From: Paenibacillus selenitireducens
GTDB lineage: Bacteria; Bacillota; Bacilli; Paenibacillales; Paenibacillaceae
Assembly (NCBI RefSeq): GCF_002021565.1
Contig: NZ_MSZX01000013.1
Span: 110,198-174,197, forward strand
Direction: 5' to 3'
Length of the DNA stretch: 64,000 nt
The notes under the pieces: model-generated
Told to the model about the DNA's origin: nothing
Database searches by the model: none
The model's input: the letters and a program-made list of their open reading frames with translations, nothing else
Shown here: positions 54,723 through 63,278 of the stretch, piece after piece
Layout of the letters: each line of letters begins with the position of its first letter
Position numbering within the stretch: the stretch's first letter is position 1
Position numbers and translations under genes: made by a program

Positions 54723-55820
54723 TTACTTCGGGAGTCTTACCTGAAATGTCGTACTCTCCATATCGCTGCTGACGAGAATATCTCCCTCATGGAGATCCAT
54801 AATACTTTTCGCAATCGCGAGCCCTAGACCGGAACCGCCAGAGTATTCGGACCTGGATTTCTCAACCCGATAGAATCGATCGAAAATATGCGGTAGATCA
54901 ATAGCTGGAATTCCCTCTCCATAATTCGTGATATCCACGATAACGGCCTGTTCCGTATCCTGAAGCTTGATGTCTATATATTTTCCTTCTTTGCCGTAAG
55001 TAATCGCATTGGAAATCAAATTTTCGAAAACACGGACCAGCTTCCGACCATCTGCCGGTACGATCGGATGACGCACCTCATAATTCTGCCGACACTCCAT
55101 CCCCGCTTGTTGGAACTGAATATGGAACTGCACCGCCAGCTGGTCGAGCATTTCTGCCAAATTGATCGGTTCTTTGTGCAGCATCAACCCTTTATTCTGC
55201 ATTCGCGTAAATTCGAACAAGTCATTGATGAGTTCATGCAGACGTGTTACTTTATCATGAAGAATTTGAGTGTAGTATCTTAATTCCACCTCATCGCGGT
55301 ACTTATCTTCATTAATTAAATTCAGATATCCGACGATCGACGTCAACGGGGTTCGCAAATCATGGGACACATTGGTCACGAGATCATTCTTAATTTTCTC
55401 GGCCATACGTTCTTCTTCCATCGATTTCTGCGCTTGAACCACGATATTATTAATATTGACGGCAAGAGCGCCAAGCTCGTAATTGTCCACCACTTCCACC
55501 TGCCGATGGAAATTCCCTGCAGCAATATAACGCACTTCTTCAATCATATGGTGTATTCGGATCGTCACGTAACGTTTTTTCTCATGACGATAGAATAGAG
55601 CTAGACATACACTGACGATGGCCATGAATACAAGAATATAGATAAACTGCCTAGGTATGAACCGCATGACCACATCCACAACGGAACGAATGACTCCCAA
55701 TTGACCGTAGAAGTAATACTGGAAAGGCATTAGCAAATACAGCGTCGTACCCGCAATAAGCACCGATGTGGCGAGGTATACCAAGATTCTAAGAATCGAC
55801 ATGTTGCGAAGGACAGACAT
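54723..55820 (-). CDS. VanS-like sensor histidine kinase
   Basis: 365 residues: two transmembrane helices near the N-terminus (ILVYLATSVLIAGTTLYLLM and FIYILVFMAIVSVCLALFY) flanking a short extracytoplasmic loop, HAMP, H-box DLVTNVSHDLRTPLTSIVGY (as in VanS), N-box LISNAITYGKEG and G-box GSGLGLAIAKSI. Starts at ATG 55820, 4 nt after the regulator stop; TTG 55847 would overlap it and has a poorly placed Shine-Dalgarno. Last gene of the van-like cluster. It likely senses glycopeptide or wall damage (inference). Confidence 0.85.
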   Translation of the reverse strand: MSVLRNMSILRILVYLATSVLIAGTTLYLLMPFQYYFYGQLGVIRSVVDVVMRFIPRQFIYILVFMAIVSVCLALFYRHEKKRYVTIRIHHMIEEVRYIAAGNFHRQVEVVDNYELGALAVNINNIVVQAQKSMEEERMAEKIKNDLVTNVSHDLRTPLTSIVGYLNLINEDKYRDEVELRYYTQILHDKVTRLHELINDLFEFTRMQNKGLMLHKEPINLAEMLDQLAVQFHIQFQQAGMECRQNYEVRHPIVPADGRKLVRVFENLISNAITYGKEGKYIDIKLQDTEQAVIVDITNYGEGIPAIDLPHIFDRFYRVEKSRSEYSGGSGLGLAIAKSIMDLHEGDILVSSDMESTTFQVRLPK

Positions 55821-55824
55821 TGGG

Positions 55825-56514
55825 TTACTTTTCAATTTTATAGCCAACCCCCCATACGGTCTGAATGAATGATTCTCCCGGCGCAGCAGCTTCTAATTTA
55901 TCGCGAAGGTTACTAATATGCACCATCACCGTTTTATTCGATCCTGCTCCCAATTCATTCCACACCCGTTCGAAAATTTCTTCGGAACCGAATACGCGGC
56001 CACGGTTACTCGCAAGCAGATACAAGATATCAAATTCCAGTGAAGTTAACTTGACGACGGTTCCATCGACACTGACGGTATGGCTCTCTTTATTAATAAC
56101 AAGAGATTGAATGTGAATCGAGCTTCCTTCGCTCTGGGATGCCTGCTGATAATTAGCCCTACGCAAGAGTGCTTTCACCCGTGCCGTTAATTCAAGAGGG
56201 TTGAACGGCTTAATCATATAATCATCCGCACCGGTCATGAGGCCAAGAATCTTGTCCATGTCTTCCACTTTCGCACTCAGCATCAGAATCGGGACATTAC
56301 TCTTTTTGCGTACCTGTCTGCACACTTCCATCCCGTCCATCTTAGGCATCATAATATCAAGAATCAGTAAATGAAACGTCAAATTCTCCATCTTCTTTAG
56401 AGCCTCTTCGCCATCATGTGCTTTATGAATGGTATAGCCTTCGTTCCGCAGGTACACTTCAATCAGTTCCGCGATTTCCTTATCGTCATCGACGATCAAT
56501 ACCGTTGTACTCAC
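55825..56514 (-). CDS. VanR-like OmpR-family response regulator
   Basis: 229 residues. Receiver with acidic pocket VLIVDDDKE and phosphoacceptor Asp in LLILDIMMPKMDGMEV; winged-helix domain ending NKTVMVHISNLRDKLE. GTG 56514 is chosen because GGAG lies 8 nt upstream and its GTGA overlaps the D,D-carboxypeptidase stop. It probably binds the near-identical boxes in the promoters at 57443 and 61433. Confidence 0.87.
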   Translation of the reverse strand: MSTTVLIVDDDKEIAELIEVYLRNEGYTIHKAHDGEEALKKMENLTFHLLILDIMMPKMDGMEVCRQVRKKSNVPILMLSAKVEDMDKILGLMTGADDYMIKPFNPLELTARVKALLRRANYQQASQSEGSSIHIQSLVINKESHTVSVDGTVVKLTSLEFDILYLLASNRGRVFGSEEIFERVWNELGAGSNKTVMVHISNLRDKLEAAAPGESFIQTVWGVGYKIEK

Positions 56515-57410
56515 ACCCACTGCTCCTTTATTTCTTTGACTTTTAGTAGTATGGAACTGAACGATGGGATGTAAACGGTGTGGAATCCCAAAGCGAATAA
56601 CTTCTGCGTTTCAACAAATCTCTCATCTGAATCGCTTGTTCCCATAACCACGGTGATGAAGCGGCGCCCATCTCTTGACGCTGTTCCCGTGAAGCAGTAC
56701 CCTGCCTTATTCGTATATCCTGTCTTCAATCCATCCAATCCCTCTACAGCCAAATCCTGCTTCAGCAGCATGTGATTCGTACTCTGAATTCGCTCTCCGC
56801 TGAACCCTAACGTGTAGGTTGGCAGGCTTGTCGTCTCCAGCACCTCAGGAAAATCGCGCAGCAGCGCTTGTGCCAGCTTGGAAAGGTCTTTGGCTGTCAT
56901 GGTAGAAGCCTGATTGCCTTCGGTTAACCCCGTCGCATTGATAAAATTAGAGTTCTCTAATCCGAGCTCTTGGCCTTTCTCATTCATTCTTGCGGTAAAT
57001 TGCGCTTCAGATCCGGCAATATGTTCGGCTAATGCTACCGCAGCGTTATTCGCAGATGGAATTAACATCGCAGCATATAGATCCTGCACAGTCACCTGTT
57101 CCCCGGCATGCAATTGAATTCGTACACCGTCTGTGTTGGCTGCGTAGTCCGTGATTGCAACCTCATCCTCCCATTTCAACCGGCCTTGATGCAATTGTTC
57201 CAACACCAAGTACTCCGTCATCATCTTCGACATGCTCGCAGCTGCGAGCGGCGTGTCTGCATTTTTCTCATAGAAGACTTCACCTGTAGATGCATCGATT
57301 AACAAGGCAGCTTGAGCATGTATGGAGGGTTCATCTATATGTTTTAGAAACAGTACCGAGCAAATGGCAGAAATTACGGAGAATCCAGTTATGAATTTTA
57401 TCTTCATCAT
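56511..57410 (-). CDS. D-alanyl-D-alanine carboxypeptidase, serine type (DacF-like)
   Basis: 299 residues with a signal peptide or anchor near residue 20. The penicillin-binding active site is complete: S59xxK62 (SMSK), S119-A-N121 (PSANN) and K229-T-G (LKTGYTNKAGY). It removes the terminal D-Ala from peptidoglycan side chains outside the membrane. Unlike PBP5 there is no long C-terminal amphipathic anchor. In this cluster it may replace VanY/VanXY in removing D-Ala-terminated stems. Its own promoter lies at 57443. Confidence 0.9.
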   Translation of the reverse strand: MMKIKFITGFSVISAICSVLFLKHIDEPSIHAQAALLIDASTGEVFYEKNADTPLAAASMSKMMTEYLVLEQLHQGRLKWEDEVAITDYAANTDGVRIQLHAGEQVTVQDLYAAMLIPSANNAAVALAEHIAGSEAQFTARMNEKGQELGLENSNFINATGLTEGNQASTMTAKDLSKLAQALLRDFPEVLETTSLPTYTLGFSGERIQSTNHMLLKQDLAVEGLDGLKTGYTNKAGYCFTGTASRDGRRFITVVMGTSDSDERFVETQKLFALGFHTVYIPSFSSILLKVKEIKEQWV

Positions 57411-57442
57411 TAATATTAGCTCCTATCTAACAGAATACTGCT

Positions 57443-57480
57443 AGTATAAAGAGCGGAGTCTAAGAGAAAAGAAAGAAAAG
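57443..57480 (-). promoter_or_regulatory. Promoter 2 of the van-like cluster, with VanR-like box
   Basis: -10 TATACT (57443-57448 on the minus strand), and at exactly the same distance as in promoter 1 the 20-bp tract CTTTTCTTTCTTTTCTCTTA (57461-57480). The tract replaces a consensus -35 box, so activation is expected. It drives the D,D-carboxypeptidase, vanR-like and vanS-like genes. Confidence 0.65.
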
Positions 57481-57509
57481 CTTAAGATTTTCTAAGGAAT
57501 TGTTCAAAC

Positions 57510-58166
57510 TTACCCTGTCGATGGAGACGAGCTCCCGTTCTTCAACACATGATATAACCGTTCCCATGGGAACTTCGGGCCAGGGTCATCCGGTCTTCGC
57601 AATGGATCGATCTGATTATGCCCAATGACATGCTGCTCATCCAGAATAATTTCTTTCCCCCAGATACGCCGAACTTCGGATTGAATATAACGATGTAACC
57701 ATACACTAGCTTCAAACTGTTCTTTCGTTAGATCGCCATCTGTTCCTTCATATTCAATGGATACGGTATATAGGTTGGGATTAATCTTGGGCCGGTCTCG
57801 TACGATTTCCGCCTCGGCCCGAAGGATCCCTTCTTCCGAGAGTCCATTCGCCCAAGCCATACGGTGTATATCCACATATTGGTGTATCTCCCCGGCTCTG
57901 CTCACGCCGAAATGAGCTGAGGATACACGATTATTCGGATTTGTGAACCAATTATCCATGCTGTCCATCGAGCCGTCAGAAATATGATTCACAATCGCGA
58001 TCGGCTCATAGCCTTCTCGACTGCTGCTGTTCGTAAATTGATTCCCTTTCATGGAGATATTGGAATCCTGTGGAGCCGTTTTTTGCGTGCAAGCAGTTAG
58101 TATGAACATAAGTATAACAATGAGTAAGAAAATTCGTCTTGTTCTTGGTGTATATTGCGTATTCAT
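57510..58166 (-). CDS. N-acetylmuramoyl-L-alanine amidase lipoprotein (Amidase_2)
   Basis: 218 residues. Lipobox LTAC with Cys26. The Amidase_2 zinc site includes His61 (IVNHISDG) and the HVIGHNQIDPLRRPDDPG block near the C-terminus, which carries the second His and the Asp. It cleaves the bond between MurNAc and L-Ala of peptidoglycan. Placed between the racemase and D,D-carboxypeptidase genes; no other van cluster known to me encodes it. AGGAG lies 12 nt before ATG. Confidence 0.85.
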   Translation of the reverse strand: MNTQYTPRTRRIFLLIVILMFILTACTQKTAPQDSNISMKGNQFTNSSSREGYEPIAIVNHISDGSMDSMDNWFTNPNNRVSSAHFGVSRAGEIHQYVDIHRMAWANGLSEEGILRAEAEIVRDRPKINPNLYTVSIEYEGTDGDLTKEQFEASVWLHRYIQSEVRRIWGKEIILDEQHVIGHNQIDPLRRPDDPGPKFPWERLYHVLKNGSSSPSTG

Positions 58167-58199
58167 TTTATGCCCTAGCTCCTAACCAATCGAACATCG

Positions 58200-59342
58200 T
58201 TATTGCCCTGTATCTTGAATTCCATGTTCCCTATAAACGCGAGGAACACGCGCCGATATTCGGCATACCATCTCATTCGTAATCGTGCCAGCTAGTTCCG
58301 ATAATGATGCTAAGGAAATCGTATTTCCTTGATCCTCTCCTACGAGAACAACCGTATCGCCAACACGGACATCTTCGATATCTGTGACATCCACCATGAG
58401 CTGATCCATACATACCTTGCCGATGATCCGAGCATATTGCCCATGAATTAATACCTGGGCCCCTTTACCAGACACGCTTCTCGGGTATCCATCGGCATAA
58501 CCGATAGGAATCGTGGCAATTCGCATCTTGCGATGTGCTGTAAAATCCCGTCCATACCCGATTTCAGCCCCTTTCGGAACTTGTTTGACCATCGCAACCG
58601 TCGACTTCAACTGCATGGCCGGCTTCAAATGGATATTTTGTCGGAGTTCGCCCGAAGGTACGCCGAATAGAAGAATGCCCGGACGAACCAAATCATAGGT
58701 ATAGTTCCGATAATTCACGATGCCTGCGCTGTTCTGCGCGTGTGTCATTCCTACGGGGTAATTTCGAAGCTGGTACAGGCAGGTATCGAAGCGATCTGCT
58801 TGCATCTGTGTATATGCCTGATCCGCGGGGTTCAACTGATCCGCGACGGAGAAATGCGTGAATATCCCTTGCACGAGGAGCCCTTTAGACGTAAATAGCT
58901 TCTTCACTAGGTCCATGTCGTCATAAGCAAAACCAATTCGGTACATGCCCGTATCTATTTTAACATGAATAGGAAAGCGAATTTGATGATCTACTCCATA
59001 CTGATTCAACAGGTCTGCATACGCTGGAGAAAAAACCGTCTGCGTTATCCGATAAGCCGCGAGCTGGTCAAATCCCTCGGGCGGGGTGAATCCTAAAACC
59101 AGGATATCGCCCGTCATGCCGCATTCTCTTAACGAAATGGCTTCGTCAAGATTGGATACCGCAAACCTCGTAACTCCTAATTCAGCCAATAGCTGAGATA
59201 TTCTAAGAACTCCGTGCCCGTAGGCATTCGCTTTGACAACTGCCATCATCTCCGTATGTGAAGGGAGAATGGATCGAATTTGGGCGATATTAAACGCCAC
59301 ATGATCCAGATCAATTTCGGCCCAAGCTCGTCTTTGCAACAT
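58200..59342 (-). CDS. Alanine/serine racemase, PLP-dependent (VanT racemase half)
   Basis: 380 residues, the alanine racemase fold: PLP Lys37 in MAVVKANAYGHGV, IDTGMYRIGF and PIGYADGYPRS. The position equivalent to Tyr354 of Geobacillus Alr, in CRISARVPR, is Ala364; VanT serine racemases replace that tyrosine. It would make D-Ser (or D-Ala) for the ligase two genes upstream. The start has AAGGAGGG at 6-nt spacing and lies inside the end of the membrane-protein gene (32-bp overlap), so the two are separate but coupled. Confidence 0.85.
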   Translation of the reverse strand: MLQRRAWAEIDLDHVAFNIAQIRSILPSHTEMMAVVKANAYGHGVLRISQLLAELGVTRFAVSNLDEAISLRECGMTGDILVLGFTPPEGFDQLAAYRITQTVFSPAYADLLNQYGVDHQIRFPIHVKIDTGMYRIGFAYDDMDLVKKLFTSKGLLVQGIFTHFSVADQLNPADQAYTQMQADRFDTCLYQLRNYPVGMTHAQNSAGIVNYRNYTYDLVRPGILLFGVPSGELRQNIHLKPAMQLKSTVAMVKQVPKGAEIGYGRDFTAHRKMRIATIPIGYADGYPRSVSGKGAQVLIHGQYARIIGKVCMDQLMVDVTDIEDVRVGDTVVLVGEDQGNTISLASLSELAGTITNEMVCRISARVPRVYREHGIQDTGQ

Positions 59343-60336
59343 ATCGTTCCCTCCTTAACCATAGATGTGATGCCGTGAATGTAAGAATAAGGGTCACCGT
59401 AAAATACATCAAGCTATCTGTCTTAAGCATAGGAAGCTGATGAGAGGCGACGCGAACCGCGAGCAGAACGGCGGGGTGAATCAAATACAATAGCATACTT
59501 ATATCGGAAGCATATTTATAGAAGGGTCTTTCTTGAATGTCTAGCTTCATCAGGAGAATAAATCCCATGATCACCGTCGGTACGAGAAACAGATACATGC
59601 TGTCATGTCTCGGCCATTCTGCGTACCGGAGCAGCGCAGCTTCGATGATCAACCATCCGAATGATAAAATCAGACCGAATTCGCAAAAGGACTGCGACAG
59701 CTTCATACGCGGAATATAGTGAGCTAGGAACGCCCCTAATGCAACGAAAGGAAACCCAAAAAACAATCCATTCCGACTGTATTCAAACACTGCGAGGTAC
59801 CTATCAATCACGGGATGCAAGACGGGAATCTGCGCGGCAAGCCCGTAATAGGAATCCGCTAACAACCCAACCCCATACAGAACGAGTGAAATCGTAACGA
59901 CCGAGGATAGCGGCATCCGCTTTTGCAAGAAATAGACGATGGCAACGGCGAACATCAAAGCCGGCAGGAACCATAAATGATAGTAGCTCCCGACAAAGAA
60001 AAACTGTTTCACATATTGCAGGATCCACCCTCTCGAAAACCCTTCCGTCATCCACGTATAGCCGTTCACGATCAGGTATATCGCGCTCCACACCACATAC
60101 ATGATCCCTAACTTTTTTAGGTAATGGAGCAATTGGGCTGGAGATCTAGTCTTGACGAAGAAATAATACCCCGAAGCCATAAAGAAAAAGGGGACCGCTA
60201 CCCGAGCGATCACCCTCGTCAGAATAAAATTGCCTGTGTCGGTATACGACTCTAACGGGTCTGTATGGATGCATATTACCAATACGGCCATGACGAGCTT
60301 CGCCATATCTAAAGCATGGTCACGTTTCTCTATCAT
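59311..60336 (-). CDS. Acyltransferase-3-like membrane protein (VanT membrane half)
   Basis: 341 residues with about ten transmembrane helices. The acyltransferase_3 signatures are RDHALDMAKLVMAVLVICIH, VAVPFFFMASGYYFFVK and YYHLWFLPALMFA. VanT serine racemases have a membrane domain of this kind fused to their racemase; here it is a separate gene that ends 32 bp inside the racemase gene. Sum of both (721 residues) is close to a full VanT. It may transport L-Ser or stabilise the racemase at the membrane. Starts 6 nt after the ligase stop. Confidence 0.82.
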   Translation of the reverse strand: MIEKRDHALDMAKLVMAVLVICIHTDPLESYTDTGNFILTRVIARVAVPFFFMASGYYFFVKTRSPAQLLHYLKKLGIMYVVWSAIYLIVNGYTWMTEGFSRGWILQYVKQFFFVGSYYHLWFLPALMFAVAIVYFLQKRMPLSSVVTISLVLYGVGLLADSYYGLAAQIPVLHPVIDRYLAVFEYSRNGLFFGFPFVALGAFLAHYIPRMKLSQSFCEFGLILSFGWLIIEAALLRYAEWPRHDSMYLFLVPTVIMGFILLMKLDIQERPFYKYASDISMLLYLIHPAVLLAVRVASHQLPMLKTDSLMYFTVTLILTFTASHLWLRRERYVAKTSLGRN

Positions 60337-60342
60337 CTCATG

Positions 60343-61398
60343 CTACTCCCTTGCCAACTCGATAAGTCGATCAATTAATTCGCTATAGGACATGCCAGCG
60401 GCCGCAATCATCGCAGGGTAACGGCTGGATGCCGTAAAACCTGGCATCGTATTGATTTCATTAAATAAGATCTTACCGTCCGGGGTGATGAAGAAATCGA
60501 CACGCGCCATCCCTCTACAGCCTAATACGCGATATACCTCCATGCCGCGCTGCCTCACCGCATCAAGTAATGCCGGACTAATTCTGGCAGGGACATGCTG
60601 TTTAATTTCCCCTAATAGATACTTGTCGTCATAGTCGAGAAAATCACGGCTAGGCTCGATCTCACCAATCACACCTGTCGCGAGTTGATCATTACCATAA
60701 ACGGCACAGCCGACTTCGATCCCTTTTACTTCTTTTTCGCATATCACTTTTCCGTCATATATAAAAGCATGCTGCACAGCCCGATCCAACGATACCGCAT
60801 CATACACCTTCGTAATGCCGACAGACGACCCCGAGCTTGATGGCTTTACGAAAATGGGATATCCAAAGCTCTCCTGAATCTTTGCATCCATCTTTTTCTC
60901 GTCATACGTGGATTTCGTTACATAGAAATACTCCGTCGTAGCGATCCCTGCACTTTTCACAAGATCCTGCGCAAAAACTTTATCCATCGACACGGCGGAC
61001 GAGGCCGTATCACAACCAACGTATGGGATGCCCGATAATTGCAGAAGTCCCTGCACCGTGCCGTCTTCTCCGTTCTTGCCATGTAACACTGGAAACACGC
61101 AATCCACATGAACGTGGCTGTACTGCCCGTCATCCCCTAACAACAGAATTCCTGGCTGACTTCGATCAACATGAATGCTTGCCGTACGGCATGTCTCCTG
61201 CTGATGCCAACTGCCATCCCGAATCCGATCGATCCCCCCTACATAATGGAGCCACTGGCCTTCCTCTGTAATACCGATGCACATCACTTCATACTTGTCA
61301 TGCGGTATATGATCAATGACGGCTGCCGCAGATTGTAATGACACCTGATGTTCTGTAGACATTCCGCCAAAAAGGACAGCTACCTTATATCTGCTCAT
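60343..61398 (-). CDS. D-alanine-D-serine ligase-like protein (VanC/E/G-type)
   Basis: 351 residues, ATP-grasp ligase of the Ddl superfamily. The block VFPVLHGKNGEDGTVQGLL, the MDK motif after SSAV, EVGCAVYGNDQL, FLDYDDKYLL and FNEINTMPGFTASSRYP align better with VanC/VanG D-Ala-D-Ser ligases than with Ddl or VanA/B (from memory). It would make D-Ala-D-Ser (or D-Ala-D-Ala) dipeptide in the cytosol for incorporation by MurF. ATG 61398 has GGGAG upstream; the frame could start 15 nt earlier. First gene of the cluster. Confidence 0.85.
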   Translation of the reverse strand: MSRYKVAVLFGGMSTEHQVSLQSAAAVIDHIPHDKYEVMCIGITEEGQWLHYVGGIDRIRDGSWHQQETCRTASIHVDRSQPGILLLGDDGQYSHVHVDCVFPVLHGKNGEDGTVQGLLQLSGIPYVGCDTASSAVSMDKVFAQDLVKSAGIATTEYFYVTKSTYDEKKMDAKIQESFGYPIFVKPSSSGSSVGITKVYDAVSLDRAVQHAFIYDGKVICEKEVKGIEVGCAVYGNDQLATGVIGEIEPSRDFLDYDDKYLLGEIKQHVPARISPALLDAVRQRGMEVYRVLGCRGMARVDFFITPDGKILFNEINTMPGFTASSRYPAMIAAAGMSYSELIDRLIELARE

Positions 61399-61432
61399 CT
61401 GTATCTCTCCCATCTCTCAACTTATTATCGAT

Positions 61433-61470
61433 AGTATAAAGAATGGAAACTAAGAGAAAAGAAAGAAAAG
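61433..61470 (-). promoter_or_regulatory. Promoter 1 of the van-like cluster, with VanR-like box
   Basis: -10 TATACT (61433-61438 on the minus strand) and the tract CTTTTCTTTCTTTTCTCTTA (61451-61470) at the same distance as in promoter 2. About 40 bp are nearly identical between the two promoters. Expected start about 30 bp upstream of the ligase gene. No recognisable -35. Confidence 0.65.
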
Positions 61471-61523
61471 GTAAAGTTTTTTTAAAGAAACAGTTGATTG
61501 GCTATCTTTCGGATATTCCTCGA

Positions 61524-61914
61524 ATGAGAAAAACCGTCAGGGGATCACCCGACGGTCCTTTATTGTGTGAACCTATACGTTGGTGGATAGGAGAGATAGG
61601 TTGGTGTTTCCGTTTCAGCTGTCGTAGGTACAAAATCTTGACAAATTAAATAAACTCTTTGTGTACATCGGACCTGAGAGACCTTATTGTTTGCTATGCT
61701 CATTGATTAGCCGTTTTGCGGACCTAGATGCCCTTATTCCATTCGAATCATGAGTTTATAGCTTATGTTTAGCATGATAAGAGCTGCTGTGTCCGTTCGT
61801 CCTGCATTTTGAGTGCTTTTGCATAATTAAGGTCTCCTGTGTCCGTTCATTTCTCGCTGCGTTCCTGCACCCTAATTTGATTTCGGCAATCTCTTGAAAA
61901 GTAATAAATTCTAG
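61524..61914. repeat. Dispersed repeat B, copy B4 (full length)
   Basis: Full-length copy with the leading CCGTC/GACGG hairpin, outer and inner arms and the TCTCTTGAAAAGTAATAAATT end. It differs from B1 at about one base in ten. No A copy follows. It fills most of the gap between the ligase promoter and the DUF3889 gene; no gene lies here. Confidence 0.8.
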
Positions 61915-61946
61915 TCAAAAAAACCGCCTGTATGATCAGGCGGCAT
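61915..61946 (-). terminator. Terminator of the DUF3889 gene
   Basis: CCGCCTG and CAGGCGG form the stem; on the minus strand a run of seven T residues follows. Confidence 0.85.
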
Positions 61947-61955
61947 GATTATATC

Positions 61956-62270
61956 TTATGATTGATCCGATACCTTAAACTGAATCGTTTGAATGGCATC
62001 CGTTGAAGGGTCATATTGAACGGTGACAAATACGCCGAATTCATGTCCGTCTTTACTTTTCAACCACAGCTTGAATTTCTCTTCGGACTTCTTAGCCATG
62101 ATTTCTGTACGGCCCATATATTTATAGTCGATAATATTAGCATGATATCTCTTTTGCGTCTCCGCCACGGCAAGTGTACCCCACTTCGCATAATGAGGCT
62201 CAGCCCCTACGGACACCGTCAGGCTGCTGAATAAAAACAGAGCTAAGAACAATAGCGTCAATCTTCTCAT
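61956..62270 (-). CDS. DUF3889-family secreted protein (YqzG-like)
   Basis: 104 residues. Signal peptide (RRLTLLFLALFLFSSLTVSV) ahead of AEPHYAKWGTLAVAETQKRY, the DUF3889 family pattern with KFKLWL and EFGVFV. B. subtilis YqzG is of this family; function unknown. ATG 62270 is preferred to TTG 62291 since GGGTGG precedes it. Has its own terminator. Confidence 0.8.
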   Translation of the reverse strand: MRRLTLLFLALFLFSSLTVSVGAEPHYAKWGTLAVAETQKRYHANIIDYKYMGRTEIMAKKSEEKFKLWLKSKDGHEFGVFVTVQYDPSTDAIQTIQFKVSDQS

Positions 62271-62360
62271 CGCGACCACCCATCTGGACAAGTTTCAGTT
62301 TCTCCTATTGTGCCCCCATGACCCAGATGTATTCTGGTTAAAAATAGAACGGGAAAGCTG

Positions 62361-63182
62361 CTAGCTATTCACGGTATTGCAAGTAGGATGCGTCCAGAAG
62401 TGGTTAGGATGACGACGTATACATACGCTTATATTCTCTGGCGGATCACTTCTCAGATCTATAGGTTCGAAATGCGCTGGGAACAGTGCACAATATGTCT
62501 TATGTAAACGTGATGCCTCATAATCATATTCACTCTGCAGCGGGGACATGAACCAGAATAGGTTCTTCGCCATATAGCCGAGATAGAACGTACTCCATTC
62601 CGATACGGATGGATCACCATTCACCCACACCGGAAGATGATGCGATAACCGATACCGGAATTCCTCCAGGCTGAGTAGTTCGCCTTGATCATCGGTAACA
62701 AAGGTGTTCCAAGAGGCGTCCATATATAGCCACTTCTTCAGGGTTCTAGAGAATATTAACGTAATTACATGACTATCCCCGTCATAAGCGTCATACGACC
62801 GACAGTGGACCCGGCGTGCGTAGAAGCCCATGCTCAAATAGACTTCATTTAAGACGGTTGCAATCGTGTAGCAATTCATAGGGATAGACTCCCTTTCCAC
62901 AAGATCCAAGACATGCAACGCATGACAGGGTTGTGGCGGCATGACATCTCCGTGTTGCAGTCTCCCATCAACCCACCGCATTAGGTTTAGAATCTGAGAG
63001 AGTTCATCACCGTCCCCAGCAACTTGCTCTAGATCATATTTCTGCTTCAATCGTTGTAAATCATCGTGATGGTCAGATTGGTATTCGAACGCAATATCAC
63101 GTTCATTACTGCTTTCTTCATATTCAGCCATTTCTAATAATTTGATATAGTGGTCATTAAATTCAGCAACGTAACCAAACAT
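62361..63182 (-). CDS. Transglutaminase-like (TGase/cysteine protease fold) protein
   Basis: 273 residues. A Cys-His-Asp triad is suggested by NCYTIATVLNEVYLSMGF (Cys), DGDSHVITLIF (His) and MDASWNTFV (Asp), as in the transglutaminase-like superfamily. No signal peptide is seen. The role (protease, peptide cross-linking or amidase) is unknown. ATG 63182 is chosen because AGGGG lies 9 nt upstream of it; an earlier GTG (63191) has no spacing. Monocistronic; between DUF3889 and the tRNA operon. Confidence 0.72.
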   Translation of the reverse strand: MFGYVAEFNDHYIKLLEMAEYEESSNERDIAFEYQSDHHDDLQRLKQKYDLEQVAGDGDELSQILNLMRWVDGRLQHGDVMPPQPCHALHVLDLVERESIPMNCYTIATVLNEVYLSMGFYARRVHCRSYDAYDGDSHVITLIFSRTLKKWLYMDASWNTFVTDDQGELLSLEEFRYRLSHHLPVWVNGDPSVSEWSTFYLGYMAKNLFWFMSPLQSEYDYEASRLHKTYCALFPAHFEPIDLRSDPPENISVCIRRHPNHFWTHPTCNTVNS

Positions 63183-63223
63183 CCATCTCACCCCTGCTCA
63201 TTTATCCATATACCACCATACAA

Positions 63224-63263
63224 CAAAAAAAGCCTTGATGACAGATAAATGTCATCAAGGCTA
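63224..63263 (-). terminator. Terminator of the tRNA operon
   Basis: AGCCTTGATGACA pairs perfectly with TGTCATCAAGGCT around a six-base loop, followed on the minus strand by seven T residues. It lies 16 bp beyond the last tRNA gene. Confidence 0.9.
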
Positions 63264-63278
63264 TGATGTGTAATAGAA

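Noticed and set aside
59311..59342. A frameshift sequencing error joining the membrane protein and racemase into one VanT
   Set aside because: The racemase has its own excellent Shine-Dalgarno and start in the overlap, so two genes are more likely; it is kept as a checkable point.
61443..61649. Plus-strand 68-codon frame before and inside repeat B4
   Set aside because: It starts in a promoter tract and runs into a non-coding repeat; the same pattern in other B copies does not keep the frame.
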